Positions 1 to 10,478 are shown, numbered from the stretch's first letter. The stretch is 64,000 bases of DNA from Trichomonas vaginalis G3 (GCF_026262505.1 NC_067208.1:13649962-13713961); one strand, 5' to 3'. A program made the numbers and translations. The notes: generated from the sequence alone by a model not told the origin.

Positions 1-198
1 TATCGAGATTTCGTCCCCATTCAATACTTTAACATATTGAAAAAGATCATCAGATGATAATTTGTTCATTAGGTTATTGAATTCTACCGAAAATTCACTA
101 TCAATTAACTTTCCTGCCGTTATATCTGATATAGCTTTATGTATCATGGTAATTTCTTCACCCTGAATGAAATCTTGCTTCGTATCTATCTCATCCAT
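1..198 (-). CDS. 5' end of an unknown host gene (runs off the left edge)
   Basis: An open frame of 66 codons begins at the ATG complementary to 196-198 and continues past the window start. It reads MDEIDTKQDFIQGEEITM, then mostly polar, helix-prone sequence. I do not recognise the family. The start is supported by an initiator-like TCATTT a few bases upstream on the same strand. It is divergently arranged with the Rab gene that begins at 447, so the 248 bases between them must hold both promoters. Confidence 0.6.
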   Translation of the reverse strand, partial: MDEIDTKQDFIQGEEITMIHKAISDITAGKLIDSEFSVEFNNLMNKLSSDDLFQYVKVLNGDEISI

Positions 199-205
199 TG
201 CATGA

Positions 206-211
206 AAATGA
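206..211 (-). promoter_or_regulatory. Trichomonad-type initiator (Inr) candidate
   Basis: TCATTT on the minus strand lies 7 bases before the ATG at 196-198. It fits the trichomonad Inr consensus TCA(+1)Y(T/A), which is normally found within about 20 bases of the start codon. Seen directly; its use is inferred. Confidence 0.5.
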
Positions 212-446
212 AATATAGTAGTATATCTAGTTGGCATGCATTATCGATAATTGGATAATCGAATTAACTCTTCTAACCTATCAGGTCATGATTTTTTTGA
301 AGGTTTTCTCTCCCAAGAACATCATTTCCATTTTAACTATAATTAAAAATAATGTAATTTCTTTCGCGATAAAAAATTAGAGAAAGTTCTGAAATGATTT
401 AAATGAATTCAATTTTACATAACTTTACAAGGGATATTTTTTTGCG

Positions 447-1031
447 ATGATCGATTCACCTTTCCGCATTGCAACGATTGGCGAGTCATCAGTTGGAAAG
501 ACATCAATTATCAGAATTGTTAGTGGTGATAAATTTGATGCAACAGAATCAACAACGGCTGGCGTAGATTTCGGTCAAATTATTAAAAAGGTAGATGGAA
601 AAACTGCCACTCTAGAAATCTGGGATACTGCTGGACAGGAAAGGTTTAGATCTCTTGTTCCAGTATATTGCCGTAATGTCAACGCAGCTCTTGCTGTCTT
701 CGATATCAGCGCACCAGAATCATTTGCCAAACTTGGCTCTTGGATTGAATTATTCAAGTCTCTTGGTGATGATAGAAGATTGGTTTTCATTGTTGCAAAT
801 AAATTAGACTTGTTAAACGAGAATTCTGTTGATCTCGAAAAAGCAAAAGAATGGGCACAGGAACGAAATTACATGTTCTTCCAAGTATCTGCTAAAACAG
901 GACAAGGCTTAGATGAAATGATACAGGCGGTAATACACTCCTTATTCGAAGCATTTCCTGGACACAATGATATTTCTGGTATTCAAGTTGAATATGATGC
1001 TGAAAAGAAGAAGAAGAACTGTTCTTGCTAA
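447..1031 (+). CDS. Rab-family small GTPase
   Basis: A 194-aa Ras-superfamily GTPase of normal Rab length. Visible motifs: P-loop GESSVGKTS (about residues 12-20), a switch-I threonine in the STTAGVDF stretch, switch II WDTAGQERF, the guanine-specificity motif ANKLD, and SAK near residue 148. The C-terminus is a lysine run followed by CSC, a CXC-type double geranylgeranylation signal, so the protein should cycle on and off membranes in vesicle traffic. WDTAGQERF and the CXC tail favour Rab over Ras, Rho or Arf. Trichomonads have very large Rab families, so I give no subtype. The gene is single-exon and divergent from the partial gene at 1-198. Confidence 0.93.
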   Translation: MIDSPFRIATIGESSVGKTSIIRIVSGDKFDATESTTAGVDFGQIIKKVDGKTATLEIWDTAGQERFRSLVPVYCRNVNAALAVFDISAPESFAKLGSWIELFKSLGDDRRLVFIVANKLDLLNENSVDLEKAKEWAQERNYMFFQVSAKTGQGLDEMIQAVIHSLFEAFPGHNDISGIQVEYDAEKKKKNCSC

Positions 1032-1367
1032 TGGTTTTTTCATTTTATTGTTTTAAAGAAATCATAGTATACTCTATTCTTAACCAATTGATATATTTCC
1101 TAGTTCATATCAATTTTTTTACTAATAATTAACTGTCATTTTTTTGATAAATTTCTGTTTCAATTAGAAAATTTCAGATCGGCTTTTTACTGTTTTTGAG
1201 CTCATTAGCCTAGAAAGTTCGAAAAAGGAAAATGAATGCCAATTTTACAATAGTGAGAAATTTGTTTTGCACTTGTTTAATAAAACAGGCCAAAAATATA
1301 TGAAAATGGTTTTTCGAATGTAATATTTAACAATAGAAGAGAATAATATAACAAACTTAAACATTAT
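1032..1367. other. Intergenic, no feature seen
   Basis: AT-rich spacer between two convergent genes (Rab on plus, unknown on minus). I see no repeat, RNA or open frame in it. Confidence 0.5.
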
Positions 1368-1973
1368 TTAAAGGAAGTTGTTGATATTAGTTTTCCAATT
1401 AGGATCATAATCAATATCAACTCTATCATCGCCAAAGAAGTCATTTATGCAAATATTTGTAATGTTTGAAGGCTCATGTGAAAGATATTGCAATTTATGT
1501 TCTCTAGGCATTGTGTATGGAAGCAAAAGAATAGGTTCTTTGTTTTCAAGATGTGGCATGGCGAAAATTCCTATGTAACCACGGCCATAAATGGCTGAAA
1601 AACAAAGTTGATCTTTTGTATAAACAGTAACTTGTCTTTGAGCAACTGTTTTACCATTTTTGTATATTGAATATCTTGCTTTCGAATTTCTGGTCATATA
1701 CTCAACATTTATATAATTTTGTTCTCCATATTCTTTAGCTTCATCATATAGGAATACAAATGTTGAGTTAGTTATATTACCGCACAAATTAAGAGACCAT
1801 TTCTTTCTATATCTTTGGGAATTGTATTCTGCTGTTCCATCTTCTTTGAAATTAATCGAGTTTTCTGTAATTTCGGCTTGATACACAGACCAAGATTTCG
1901 CAGAATCGTTTTTGAATGTTAAACATTCCTTTTCAGATCGTGATAATGCTCTGGAAATCAGAAAAGAAAACAT
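1368..1973 (-). CDS. Unknown 201-aa host protein, possibly secreted
   Basis: A clean 201-codon frame. The first 13 residues (MFSFLISRALSRS) are weakly signal-peptide-like. The rest is rich in aromatic and beta-prone residues with several NxS/T sites and no transmembrane segment. I do not recognise a family. The ATG sits in the context TTTCGAATG, which is also found at the start of the BspA-like gene ending at 9195. It is convergent with the Rab gene. Codon use is like its host neighbours. Confidence 0.6.
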   Translation of the reverse strand: MFSFLISRALSRSEKECLTFKNDSAKSWSVYQAEITENSINFKEDGTAEYNSQRYRKKWSLNLCGNITNSTFVFLYDEAKEYGEQNYINVEYMTRNSKARYSIYKNGKTVAQRQVTVYTKDQLCFSAIYGRGYIGIFAMPHLENKEPILLLPYTMPREHKLQYLSHEPSNITNICINDFFGDDRVDIDYDPNWKTNINNFL

Positions 1974-2841
1974 TCGAAATTTTTGACATTTATTTTTGTT
2001 TGAAATTATGTATCAACTCCTTCCAAATAAAGGCAATTCCTAAATACCAAATGGACTGAAAAGACTTATACAGTTGTTAAGTTATCTTTAGGTTGGTTTT
2101 TCGCAGTATAAACCCAGATTCAATATAGAATTTGAAATTTTCCATCACATACACCATATATTCATACCAAAAGATATCAAACAAACTTATATAGATACAT
2201 TTTCCTATACGAACAACAAATTTAAATAGTTTTTAAATTTTTTAATGAAATAACACATATACCATCTGACCCTCCAACTGCATGCTTGCTTTTTGAAGGA
2301 ATATTCATATTGCAAGAGATTATCCTTCTATTTTGAGTACAAAGAAATTTGTAAATTCTCCTTTTGTTTTGATTAAGGATAATTTCTAAGTTCATTGAAC
2401 TCTGTTAAAACTATGAATGTGTTGTAATACATTTTGATCATTTAATAACTTCATCAATCATAACCAATTTAATTTATTCATTATTTGGATTGATTTCCTT
2501 ACTATTCGTCCAATTAGAGTATACCAAGATTAATTTGAAGCAACCCGGCTTATTCACCTCGATTCCAGGCAATTTTTGAAATTTGTTTTACAATCTCGAA
2601 AGCTAATTTTTCCACATAGGCCAACACATACTGCATCACTATCAAAACAGACATATCATCGATCGTGAAAGCGAAGAAAAAAAATGGCTTATTACGATAG
2701 TATTGGATTCCATCACACCTCGCACAAAATAATCTACATATACTAACATGGTATTATCATTGAAAAAATGGCCTAAGGAATAATGCATTCAAAATGTTCT
2801 ATCGTCGACGTTTTATTTAATTTTTTTCAAGATTTGGCGGG
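1974..2841. other. Intergenic, divergent promoter region
   Basis: 868 bases between divergent genes. It is AT-rich with no convincing open frame. Its last bases contain TTTGGCGGGA, overlapping the start codon of the WD40 gene (see findings). Confidence 0.5.
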
Positions 2842-4317
2842 ATGGATCAAAGTGTATCTGATTTACATATTAAAGAAACTGCGGACAAGATAATTAAAGA
2901 TCTGCAGGATGCTACAAATGAAATACGCAGGCTTCAGGAGGAGCTTCGCGTCCTTCAAAACACGAAAAATTTATCTATCATCCACTTAGCTCAATACAAA
3001 AACGATTACGATACATTACATGAATTGTATCGTAAATATAAGGAGTATTTAACCTACGGAGGCCAGATTCATCCTCCAATTCAACAGCAACAGCCGCCGG
3101 TTCAAGTTCCGATGCAAATGATGGGCCAACAAATGAAGAATTCACAGCCCATTCAACAAGTTCCACAGCAAATGTCAATGCAACAAGCAAAACCAAATAT
3201 CGTTAAATCTGAAATTCAAGAATCCCAGCCAATGCAACAGATGCAAAGCCAATATATCGAGGATTCCTCTGCTTCTCATCAACCTCATATTCAGCAATCT
3301 ACACCAAAGAAGCAGGAAGACACCTCAGCCTTAACCCAGGCCAACCCATCCTATACTATTCATGCAAACGATCCTGCATACAACTCCGATCATATGAAGC
3401 TTAAGTATGCTCTCAGTACCAACGCTGTTGTTTGTTCCGTTGCATTCAATAGCGATGGCTCGAAATTCGCATTTACAAATACCAAGACTATTTTCGTTAT
3501 TAATACAGATAATGGATCAATATTCACTAAAATTAATATGCTCTATGATCCGAATATAAACGATTTTAATCCACGTTGTCTTTGCTTTACACCAGACAGC
3601 CGCTACATTGTTCTTGGCAATGATGAGTCCAACATTTTAGTATTCAGCGTTGCGACTGGCCAACACGTTAAAACATTAAAGCAACATACGAGAAAGATAT
3701 CATCGATTATCTTTACTAACGAGAACAAATACATGGTTACAGCTGGCTACGATTGCTTGATATGCGTTTGGAATTTAGAAGACTTCTCTCTTGTCAATAA
3801 GATCGTCAACCAAACGGATCAGCCAGACGATATGATAGTTGCCATTGCTGTTGACTCCGATAAAACATTCATCGCTGTTGGCTTCATGAAAGGCAACATT
3901 GGAGTTTACGATGTCAATTTCAAGGAACCAATGCTACCGTTCAAGGCCCACGATGGTAATATCATGAATATTGCTATCTCCCCATTCGATGGAAGTATCG
4001 CTACAGGCGCAGGAACAGCTGGTGGAGATTCTTCGATTAAGATTTGGGGTTTGTCCACACGCCTTACCCAGAAGAACACTCTTTCCGGACACAGCAACCT
4101 CGTACTTGCTCTCGCGTTCAAGCACGACGGTCCTCTCCTTCTTTCCGGATCTAAGGATGAGAAGGTCTGTGGTTGGGACTACAAGAAGGGAACAATGCTC
4201 TTCGACATAAGCGCACACAAGAATACAGTCTTTTCAATTGCTCACCATCCGTCAAAGAACATTTTCCTCAGCTGCTCCGGCGAGGGCCTCGTTTGCGTTT
4301 GGGAATACGGACTCTAA
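2842..4317 (+). CDS. Tup1/Groucho-like WD40 transcriptional corepressor
   Basis: A 491-aa protein with the layout of yeast Tup1: an N-terminal coiled coil (about residues 5-70), a Gln/Pro/Met-rich linker (about 75-170), and a WD40 propeller (about 188-491). The first blade starts VVCSVAFNSDGSKFAF, close in form to the first Tup1 blade. Later blades carry clear GH...WD-type elements, for example the stretches ending CVWNLEDF, IKIWGL, CGWDYKKG and CVWEYGL. Known Tup1 family proteins tetramerise through the N-terminus and recruit histone deacetylases to repress promoters, so a nuclear role is expected. A plain WD40 scaffold with a coiled coil is the alternative. Host gene, intronless. Confidence 0.8.
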   Translation: MDQSVSDLHIKETADKIIKDLQDATNEIRRLQEELRVLQNTKNLSIIHLAQYKNDYDTLHELYRKYKEYLTYGGQIHPPIQQQQPPVQVPMQMMGQQMKNSQPIQQVPQQMSMQQAKPNIVKSEIQESQPMQQMQSQYIEDSSASHQPHIQQSTPKKQEDTSALTQANPSYTIHANDPAYNSDHMKLKYALSTNAVVCSVAFNSDGSKFAFTNTKTIFVINTDNGSIFTKINMLYDPNINDFNPRCLCFTPDSRYIVLGNDESNILVFSVATGQHVKTLKQHTRKISSIIFTNENKYMVTAGYDCLICVWNLEDFSLVNKIVNQTDQPDDMIVAIAVDSDKTFIAVGFMKGNIGVYDVNFKEPMLPFKAHDGNIMNIAISPFDGSIATGAGTAGGDSSIKIWGLSTRLTQKNTLSGHSNLVLALAFKHDGPLLLSGSKDEKVCGWDYKKGTMLFDISAHKNTVFSIAHHPSKNIFLSCSGEGLVCVWEYGL

Positions 4318-4650
4318 TTTATCTGTTATATACTTGATTGTTAATATTTACCTCTCTAATCGTTTATATTTTTTTAGATTTTTATAATTAAAAGAATAAG
4401 AATCAGCAATTTACTTTTTTTTCATCATCATAAAGATAATACAACAAAACTACAATGTAAATCAACTAATTTTTATTTATTTCATCTCCAAATTTGAAAG
4501 TTGAGTTAAAATTTTTGCTGAACTGCCTTTTTAAACTAAATCTGAAGCAAAATATTCAATAATCTCTTTCCAAAAATTGTTTCATTGACGTACTCATATT
4601 TTTTACAAAGACGTTAGTAAAATTTACAAGAATTTTTTTATAGGAAAAAT
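4318..4650. other. Intergenic, no feature seen
   Basis: 333 AT-rich bases between two co-directional genes. Nothing recognised. Confidence 0.4.
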
Positions 4651-5652
4651 ATGATGTTTGAAATGGATTCGGATTCTGATGATGAAACTTTTGGTTTAAC
4701 TAAGCCAAAAGTTATCGAACAACGGAATGATCCGAAGAAACAGCCGAGAAGAGAAAAGTTTTTTGATCATACAGATGAAAATAATTTTTTCCCCGATATT
4801 AATCAAGTTTTACAAAAACTCGATACAAATGAATGCATCAAGCCAGCAAAAATCTTACGAAATCCATTTAAGCAAGAATTAAAAGCTTCAAATCAAAGAT
4901 TAGCTCAAATTAAAAGAGGAGTTCCTCTTATGAATATAATACCTCACGAACTTACTATCTATCCACTCCTTGAAGAAAAACTAAAATATAATGGCGTGGC
5001 TGATGTAATCTCAGAATTACCTCAAGATTATAAGGCAGGATTGATTAAAAAAGTTGATTTTGTAATACCAGTACGTGATAAGCAAGTCAGACCACCTCCG
5101 TTATCAGCTAGAATTAATACAGCAGACCAAATAACAAAGCGAATTCAAAGGTTGATAACTAAAGGTGATAGATTAGCACTTAAATATCATAATGAAGTTA
5201 TATCCAATATAAATCACGCAAATCAACGAAGAGCGCGTGTAATGAAGCAATTTAATTCAGATTTAAACAAATATGGATTTAGAGAAGCATCTAGGAGAGC
5301 TCAGAGAGCATCACAGAAGAGTAGACTAAGAATTATATCTAACCATCCTTGGTGGCCTGAGTTTATTGATTATGCTTTTTCAAATTCTGTTACTTCAGAA
5401 GAAAACCAATTAATCCATGATATTGCTGAAACAGAAAACCTGAATGGACCTAAGCTAATGGGATTCATCAAGGACATCCTTGAAAATTACCAAAATCCAT
5501 ATAGAAGTATGGAACTTATCAGATGGATTAATAATAGATGCAAGATAATTGATGATAATGTCTTAAGCATTATGAACGACCAAGGAATGTTTTCTCCAGA
5601 ATCTTCCAAAGGTCACGGTATTCGAAGAATGAACTCTGTTATTTATAATTAA
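4651..5652 (+). CDS. Unknown 333-aa host protein
   Basis: An intact frame starting MMFEMDSDSDDETFG. The N-terminus is acidic and disordered, followed by a basic, helix-rich body. An Arg-rich stretch (about residues 205-230, with RRAQRASQKSRLR) precedes a helical C-terminal region containing HPWWPEFIDYAF. I recognise no family. The basic helical middle could bind nucleic acid or another protein, but this is only an impression. The stop codon reads TAAA, which matches the trichomonad habit of overlapping the polyadenylation word with the stop. Confidence 0.7.
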   Translation: MMFEMDSDSDDETFGLTKPKVIEQRNDPKKQPRREKFFDHTDENNFFPDINQVLQKLDTNECIKPAKILRNPFKQELKASNQRLAQIKRGVPLMNIIPHELTIYPLLEEKLKYNGVADVISELPQDYKAGLIKKVDFVIPVRDKQVRPPPLSARINTADQITKRIQRLITKGDRLALKYHNEVISNINHANQRRARVMKQFNSDLNKYGFREASRRAQRASQKSRLRIISNHPWWPEFIDYAFSNSVTSEENQLIHDIAETENLNGPKLMGFIKDILENYQNPYRSMELIRWINNRCKIIDDNVLSIMNDQGMFSPESSKGHGIRRMNSVIYN

Positions 5653-6019
5653 ATGTTTGTATTCTTTTTATTATAGCTTTTTTAACTCTACATTGAACCA
5701 AAATGAATCCTATGAATTGCGGCTTACAAGTTCATATATCAATTACAACGAATTTTAGAGATTTTCAGTTTATTGAACCCCAAGTTTGATCCGCGATTAA
5801 ACAAATCATTAGACGCATTGAATGCTTATATTCAAGCACATGTAATAGCTCAGATGCTATCTATTCGAACGTCATCATTATTCAAAGTTCAAGATTTTTC
5901 ATATATTTAAGGCTTTTCTAACATGAATTCTTAATGTGCGCTCAAAGGATACAAACGAAATTAAATTCCGATCGAACTAACTGAAATGTAATCAACGATA
6001 AAAGTGCAGATTTTTAGCT
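5653..6019. other. Intergenic, no feature seen
   Basis: 367 bases without a convincing gene or repeat. Confidence 0.4.
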
Positions 6020-6223
6020 ATGTGTAAAGAGGCAGACGACCAGGTTCCTGAGAAGAAAGTAGCAAATCCAAATGCTCCACCAGAGCCAGCTGAACCTACA
6101 CCAATTCCACAAGACGCAATGGAAACTCCAGAGCATAAAACGAATTTTGATCATACAGCTCCAACAATTGCAAACGCGGAAACATTCTCTGACAAGGATT
6201 TATCATCTACTGTTTCAGTATAA
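6020..6223 (+). CDS. Possible small host protein (67 aa), Pro/Glu-rich
   Basis: A short frame reading MCKEADDQVPEKKV, then a Pro/Ala/Glu-rich run (PPEPAEPTPIP) and a polar C-terminus. The composition is that of a real disordered protein rather than AT-rich noise, and it is more GC-rich than its flanks. No family recognised. It may be a small gene of its own or nothing. Confidence 0.4.
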   Translation: MCKEADDQVPEKKVANPNAPPEPAEPTPIPQDAMETPEHKTNFDHTAPTIANAETFSDKDLSSTVSV

Positions 6224-6789
6224 CCACTTTAGTTTTGCTAAAACTCATAATTTATCCACTAGTGTGGACGAATTCGCGGTAGTTACTCACATTAATTTTA
6301 ATAAAATACTATTTATTTATTAGCATGCAAATCTGTGCTATTTCTAGAACTCAATGTAATGAAATTTTTTAATCTTGAAATGTAATACAAAATATAGTTT
6401 ACATATTTTCATATTCTCTTTTACATATAGAAAATTACAATTCCGAACTCAAAAGAAGAAATTAAAAGAAATTATTTTCATTTTCTTCTATTTCAAAGAT
6501 ATAACGGTTAAACTCACAATCACTTGATATATTCTCAATTATATGATTCATGAGACTAAATATATTAACTATTTGCAGTAAAAAATAGAAAAATCATAAT
6601 TGTCAATGAACAAATATGTCTATCTGACTATAAAAATGGATTTTTATTATGCAAAAATACAATATCCACAAAGTTATGAAATAATATAAGTGGAAAATGA
6701 TAATAATAACTAATATTATTTTTGATTTTTGGAGATTACATTTGCTTAATATTAAAACCTTAAATGACTAAACATTATCTTTTTTATTA
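6224..6789. other. Intergenic, no feature seen
   Basis: 566 very AT-rich bases between the possible 67-aa gene and the end of the BspA-like gene. Confidence 0.4.
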
Positions 6790-9195
6790 TTATAAAAGAG
6801 ATTCAACTAGTTGAGATGAAGTGGTTGTATCAAACTTACGTGGGCATTTCCTCCATACAATGATGAAAACAACGACAAGAACAACTATAAGACAAGATAA
6901 AGATATGATTATGATGAGAGCAATGTTGACACGTTTCTTATAATGGCATGCATTTGTTGATTCCAAGTGAGTCAAGCCAGCGAATGTCTTAGATTTCTTC
7001 AAGTACTGTTTGTCGACATAAACAGTGACTTGTTTATCAAATTCAGTCATTGATTCTCCATTTACTGGTTCAATTCCACAGTAAGTTATTTTAGTAAGAT
7101 TTTCACATTCATCGAATGTTTTCTCTTTGATAGAATTGACATTTTGAGTGAAAAACACTTCATACAATTTTGTACATTTTGCAAAAGCATTTTCAGAAAT
7201 TCCTTCTTTAATTTGTCCGTAAATTGTAACTTTCTTCAATGAGTAGCAATTATAGAAAGCCATACTTTCAATTGATGTAACATTCATTGGAATTTCAATC
7301 TCAGCCAAATTGTGGCAATCTTTAAATGATGTTTTCCTTATTACACTCAAATTAGAAGGTAAAATTATTTTCTCAATTCCAGAATACTCGAAACATCCAG
7401 AATAAATAAACTGTGTGTGATTAGAGATGGTGACACTCTTCAAATGATTGCAGCCAGAGAACAATCCGTATGCAAGGACTTTGAGATTAGGAAGAACAAC
7501 TGATGTCAATGATACACATCTCTGGAAACAATAATTATCTATTCTATGCAAATTTGTCAAATCAACTTCAGAAAGACTCGAGCAGTCAGAGAAACAACTC
7601 TCTGATAATATTGTTAATGATTTTGGAAAGTTCATCTTAGCCAAACTTGTGCAATGAGAGAAAGCCTTCTTTAAAATAATCTTGAGTCCTTCGCCAACAA
7701 CAACTTCAGTTAATTGGTCACAGTATTCGAATGTTGATGGATGGATTGTATCAATGGATCCAGGGATTGTTATCCTCTTTAATGAGCTGTTGAAGAAAAC
7801 TGTTGGTTCAATGAATGTAACAGTGTTTGGAATATTAACTTCTTCAATGTTTTTGTTCTGATAGAAGGAATAACTCGAAATTGTTTCTGTTCCTTCTGGA
7901 ATTTCGACTTTCTTCAGACCGTATGGATAAACCTTTAATGATGTCTTGTTCTTGTTCATCAAACATCCATTGGATGAAACAGCAAAGTTCTTATTATCTG
8001 GATCAACTTTGAACTCTGTCAATTTCAAGCAATCGCAGAATGCAGATGGTTTGATTTCCGCTGTGGTGTTGGGGATGGTGAAGGATTGAAGAGAATTGCA
8101 ATATCTGAATGCGAAAATCTTGATTTTAGTAAGTTGAGGGAATTTGACTGTTGTAAGTGAAGCGCAGTTCTGGAAACTATATCTATCAATTGTGCGGACA
8201 CTGCTGCCTTCGATTTCTTTGAGTTTTGTGCAATCTTTGAATGTTTGATACGAAATCTTAAGAACAGAGTCGGAAAGAGTTACTTTTTCAAGACTTACAT
8301 CACCTTCGAATGTGTTATTTCCTGTTTCTTGGATTCTGTTCGGAAATACAAATTCATATAAGGAAACACAGTTAGCAAAAGCTCTTTCTCCAATTGTCCA
8401 GAGACTGTTAGGAAGAGTAGTAACAGATGTAAGTGATGAACAGTTGAAAAATGCTTGAGAACGGATTGCCTTCAATGAATCACCGAAATTAACGGTTTTG
8501 AGCTTTGTGCAGTAGATGAAAGCATCTGTATCGATGGTCTTGACCTTGTTTAGGTTGATCTCTTCAAGGGACTTGCACATTAAGAAAGATCTTCTCTCAA
8601 TTATTTCAACTGAGTCAGGGATTGTAATTTGGGAAAGGGAATCGCAGTTGGAGAAAGCCATTAAACTGATATTCTTCAAGTTCTTCGGAAGTTGGATTGA
8701 TTTCAAAGAAGAACAGCTACCGAAGGCCATAGGGCCAAGTTCAAAGGCATCGGATGTTAAGTTGTCTTGGAATTCGCATGATTCGAGGTTTTCACATTGG
8801 TAAAATGCCTTTTCGCCAATTTTGGTTAAAAAGCCGGAGAATGAAACAGATTCTAAGCGTGTGCATCCTTCAAAAACATTACTTGATATTTCTTGAAGAG
8901 TTGATGGGAATGTTATTGTAACCAAAGAATAACATTTCATAAAAGCTTCCTCTTCGATTTTAGTAAGAGTTGATGTAATGGTTACAGTCTCGAGTTTTTT
9001 GGAACCCGAAAATGCGGCTTTAGGAATGATGGAAACCTTATCAGAGATTTCTAGAGATTTGAAATCTTTATTTGGAAAAAGTTGTGTGATTTCGGAGGGA
9101 TCAAACGTTTCTTCGTCGCCGAATATCTTTAGGGTTTGTCCGTCTTTTTCCATTTTACTGCAAGCTAGAGTAAGAAATAGGAACATTCGAAACAA
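6790..9195 (-). CDS. BspA-like leucine-rich-repeat surface protein
   Basis: An 801-aa type I membrane protein. It has a short hydrophobic leader (MFRMFLFLTLACS). More than 25 LRR_5/BspA-type repeats of about 23 residues follow (about 40-720), with the recurring pattern F-x-x-C-x-x-L-x-x-(I/V)-x-(I/L)P-x-x-(V/L)-x-x-I-x-x-x-(A/S)F. A single transmembrane helix (about 757-780) is followed by a 20-residue cytoplasmic tail (RKCPRKFDTTTSSQ...). Trichomonas vaginalis has hundreds of BspA-like genes, thought to act in adhesion and surface variation. Only part of that family has a transmembrane anchor, and this one does. The frame is intact and the start has the TTTCGAATG context shared with the 201-aa gene. 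Confidence 0.92.
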   Translation of the reverse strand: MFRMFLFLTLACSKMEKDGQTLKIFGDEETFDPSEITQLFPNKDFKSLEISDKVSIIPKAAFSGSKKLETVTITSTLTKIEEEAFMKCYSLVTITFPSTLQEISSNVFEGCTRLESVSFSGFLTKIGEKAFYQCENLESCEFQDNLTSDAFELGPMAFGSCSSLKSIQLPKNLKNISLMAFSNCDSLSQITIPDSVEIIERRSFLMCKSLEEINLNKVKTIDTDAFIYCTKLKTVNFGDSLKAIRSQAFFNCSSLTSVTTLPNSLWTIGERAFANCVSLYEFVFPNRIQETGNNTFEGDVSLEKVTLSDSVLKISYQTFKDCTKLKEIEGSSVRTIDRYSFQNCASLTTVKFPQLTKIKIFAFRYCNSLQSFTIPNTTAEIKPSAFCDCLKLTEFKVDPDNKNFAVSSNGCLMNKNKTSLKVYPYGLKKVEIPEGTETISSYSFYQNKNIEEVNIPNTVTFIEPTVFFNSSLKRITIPGSIDTIHPSTFEYCDQLTEVVVGEGLKIILKKAFSHCTSLAKMNFPKSLTILSESCFSDCSSLSEVDLTNLHRIDNYCFQRCVSLTSVVLPNLKVLAYGLFSGCNHLKSVTISNHTQFIYSGCFEYSGIEKIILPSNLSVIRKTSFKDCHNLAEIEIPMNVTSIESMAFYNCYSLKKVTIYGQIKEGISENAFAKCTKLYEVFFTQNVNSIKEKTFDECENLTKITYCGIEPVNGESMTEFDKQVTVYVDKQYLKKSKTFAGLTHLESTNACHYKKRVNIALIIIISLSCLIVVLVVVFIIVWRKCPRKFDTTTSSQLVESLL

Positions 9196-9555
9196 TCAGA
9201 AAAATAAGAAACCTTGTAAAGTTTTTATTTTGAATGTAATGCATTAACATTGTTTCATTAATTTCCTTTTAAAAACATTTCAAAATTTCAGATCATCGAA
9301 ATTGAAAGGCTTTTGATTTCCGGAACAACGATTTTTTATGGTTTCTGAAGATACGAAAATACGTGCAATGTTTTATAGAAATTTTGTAATAAACAGAAAT
9401 TCATCAAAAGTGACAGCTCTCAATTTTTTGACATTTGTAAATTCTAAATTGAATGAGAAAAATGAAATAATACTAAGCATAATACAATATTCTAGATTTA
9501 ATTATAATTAGGAAAAAGTTAGTTTTTAGAGTACTTTTCATAGGCATATAGAATG
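9196..9555. other. Intergenic with outer arm of an inverted repeat
   Basis: Non-coding. About 9,370-9,425 (with ATCAAAAGTGACA) is an inverted, less well conserved match to about 10,600-10,660 on the other side of the foldback at 9,556-10,478. The original palindrome may therefore have been about 1.3 kb long. Confidence 0.5.
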
Positions 9556-10478
9556 AAATCTTCTGAAAAATAATATCACATAAACTCATATTATTTTCTA
9601 ATATATAACTATTTTATATAAAAATCAAATTCAATGATCTTAAAAGCGAAGGATAAACCTCAAAATTTACGAATATAATGAGTGGGAATATAATGCTTAT
9701 CTATCATAAAACCATATGAAATATCAATTTTTGCTTTACGCCTAATTTTTGACGACAATTAGCAAAAAATGTTAAATGTTAACACTCAGTCCATTTGAAT
9801 ATGAAAAATAAAATTGACTTTGATTAAATGTTTTTATTTATCATGCAATTCTTCTTGCGACCAAAGATTTGACTAAAATTTCAAAAAATAAGATAGCTTA
9901 AAAAATAATATACGGTAGTGTTTACTAATAGATGAATAGTATATAAATTCTATTAAAATGGATTTGATCCAAAAAAATATATAAAATTTGATCATAAATA
10001 AAATCGTTTTAAATTACTTCTTCATTTAAATTATAACAATTATTTTTGGTTTTATATTTTTTTGGATCAAATCCATTTTAATAGAATTTATATACTATTC
10101 ATCTATTAGTAAACACTACCGTATATTATTTTTTAAGCTATCTTATTTTTTGAACTTTTATTCAAATCTTTGGTCGCAAGAAGAATTGCATGATAAATAA
10201 AAACATTTAATCAAAGTCAATTTTATTTTTCATATTCAAATGGACTGAGTGTTATCATTTAACATTTTTTGCTAATTGTCGTCAAAAATTAGGCGTAAAG
10301 CAAAAATTGATATTTCATATGGTTTTATGATAGATAAGCATTATATTCCCACTCATTATATTCGTAAATTTTGAGGTTTATCCTTCGCTTTTAAGATCAT
10401 TGAATTTGATTTTTATATAAAATAGTTATATATTAGAAAATAATATGAGTTTATGTGATATTATTTTTCAGAAGATTT
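9556..10478. repeat. Long inverted repeat (foldback), 426-bp arms, 71-bp loop
   Basis: 9,556-9,981 reappears as its reverse complement at 10,053-10,478. Both arms are 426 bases long and differ at only a few positions by eye, with no indels needed. The spacer 9,982-10,052 is not palindromic. The arms hold no convincing open frame and no transposase. This could be a foldback-type non-autonomous DNA transposon or a local inverted duplication. I see no clear target-site duplication next to the arms, and the weaker outer similarity favours inverted duplication. A transcript would form a very long double-stranded RNA. Confidence 0.9.

Noticed and set aside
3906-4218. Several 70-95 codon frames overlapping the Tup1-like gene
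   Set aside because: Shadows in the more GC-rich end of a clear WD40 coding region.
8516-8803. 95-codon frame antisense to the BspA-like gene
   Set aside because: Shadow of a repetitive coding strand without start signal or family.
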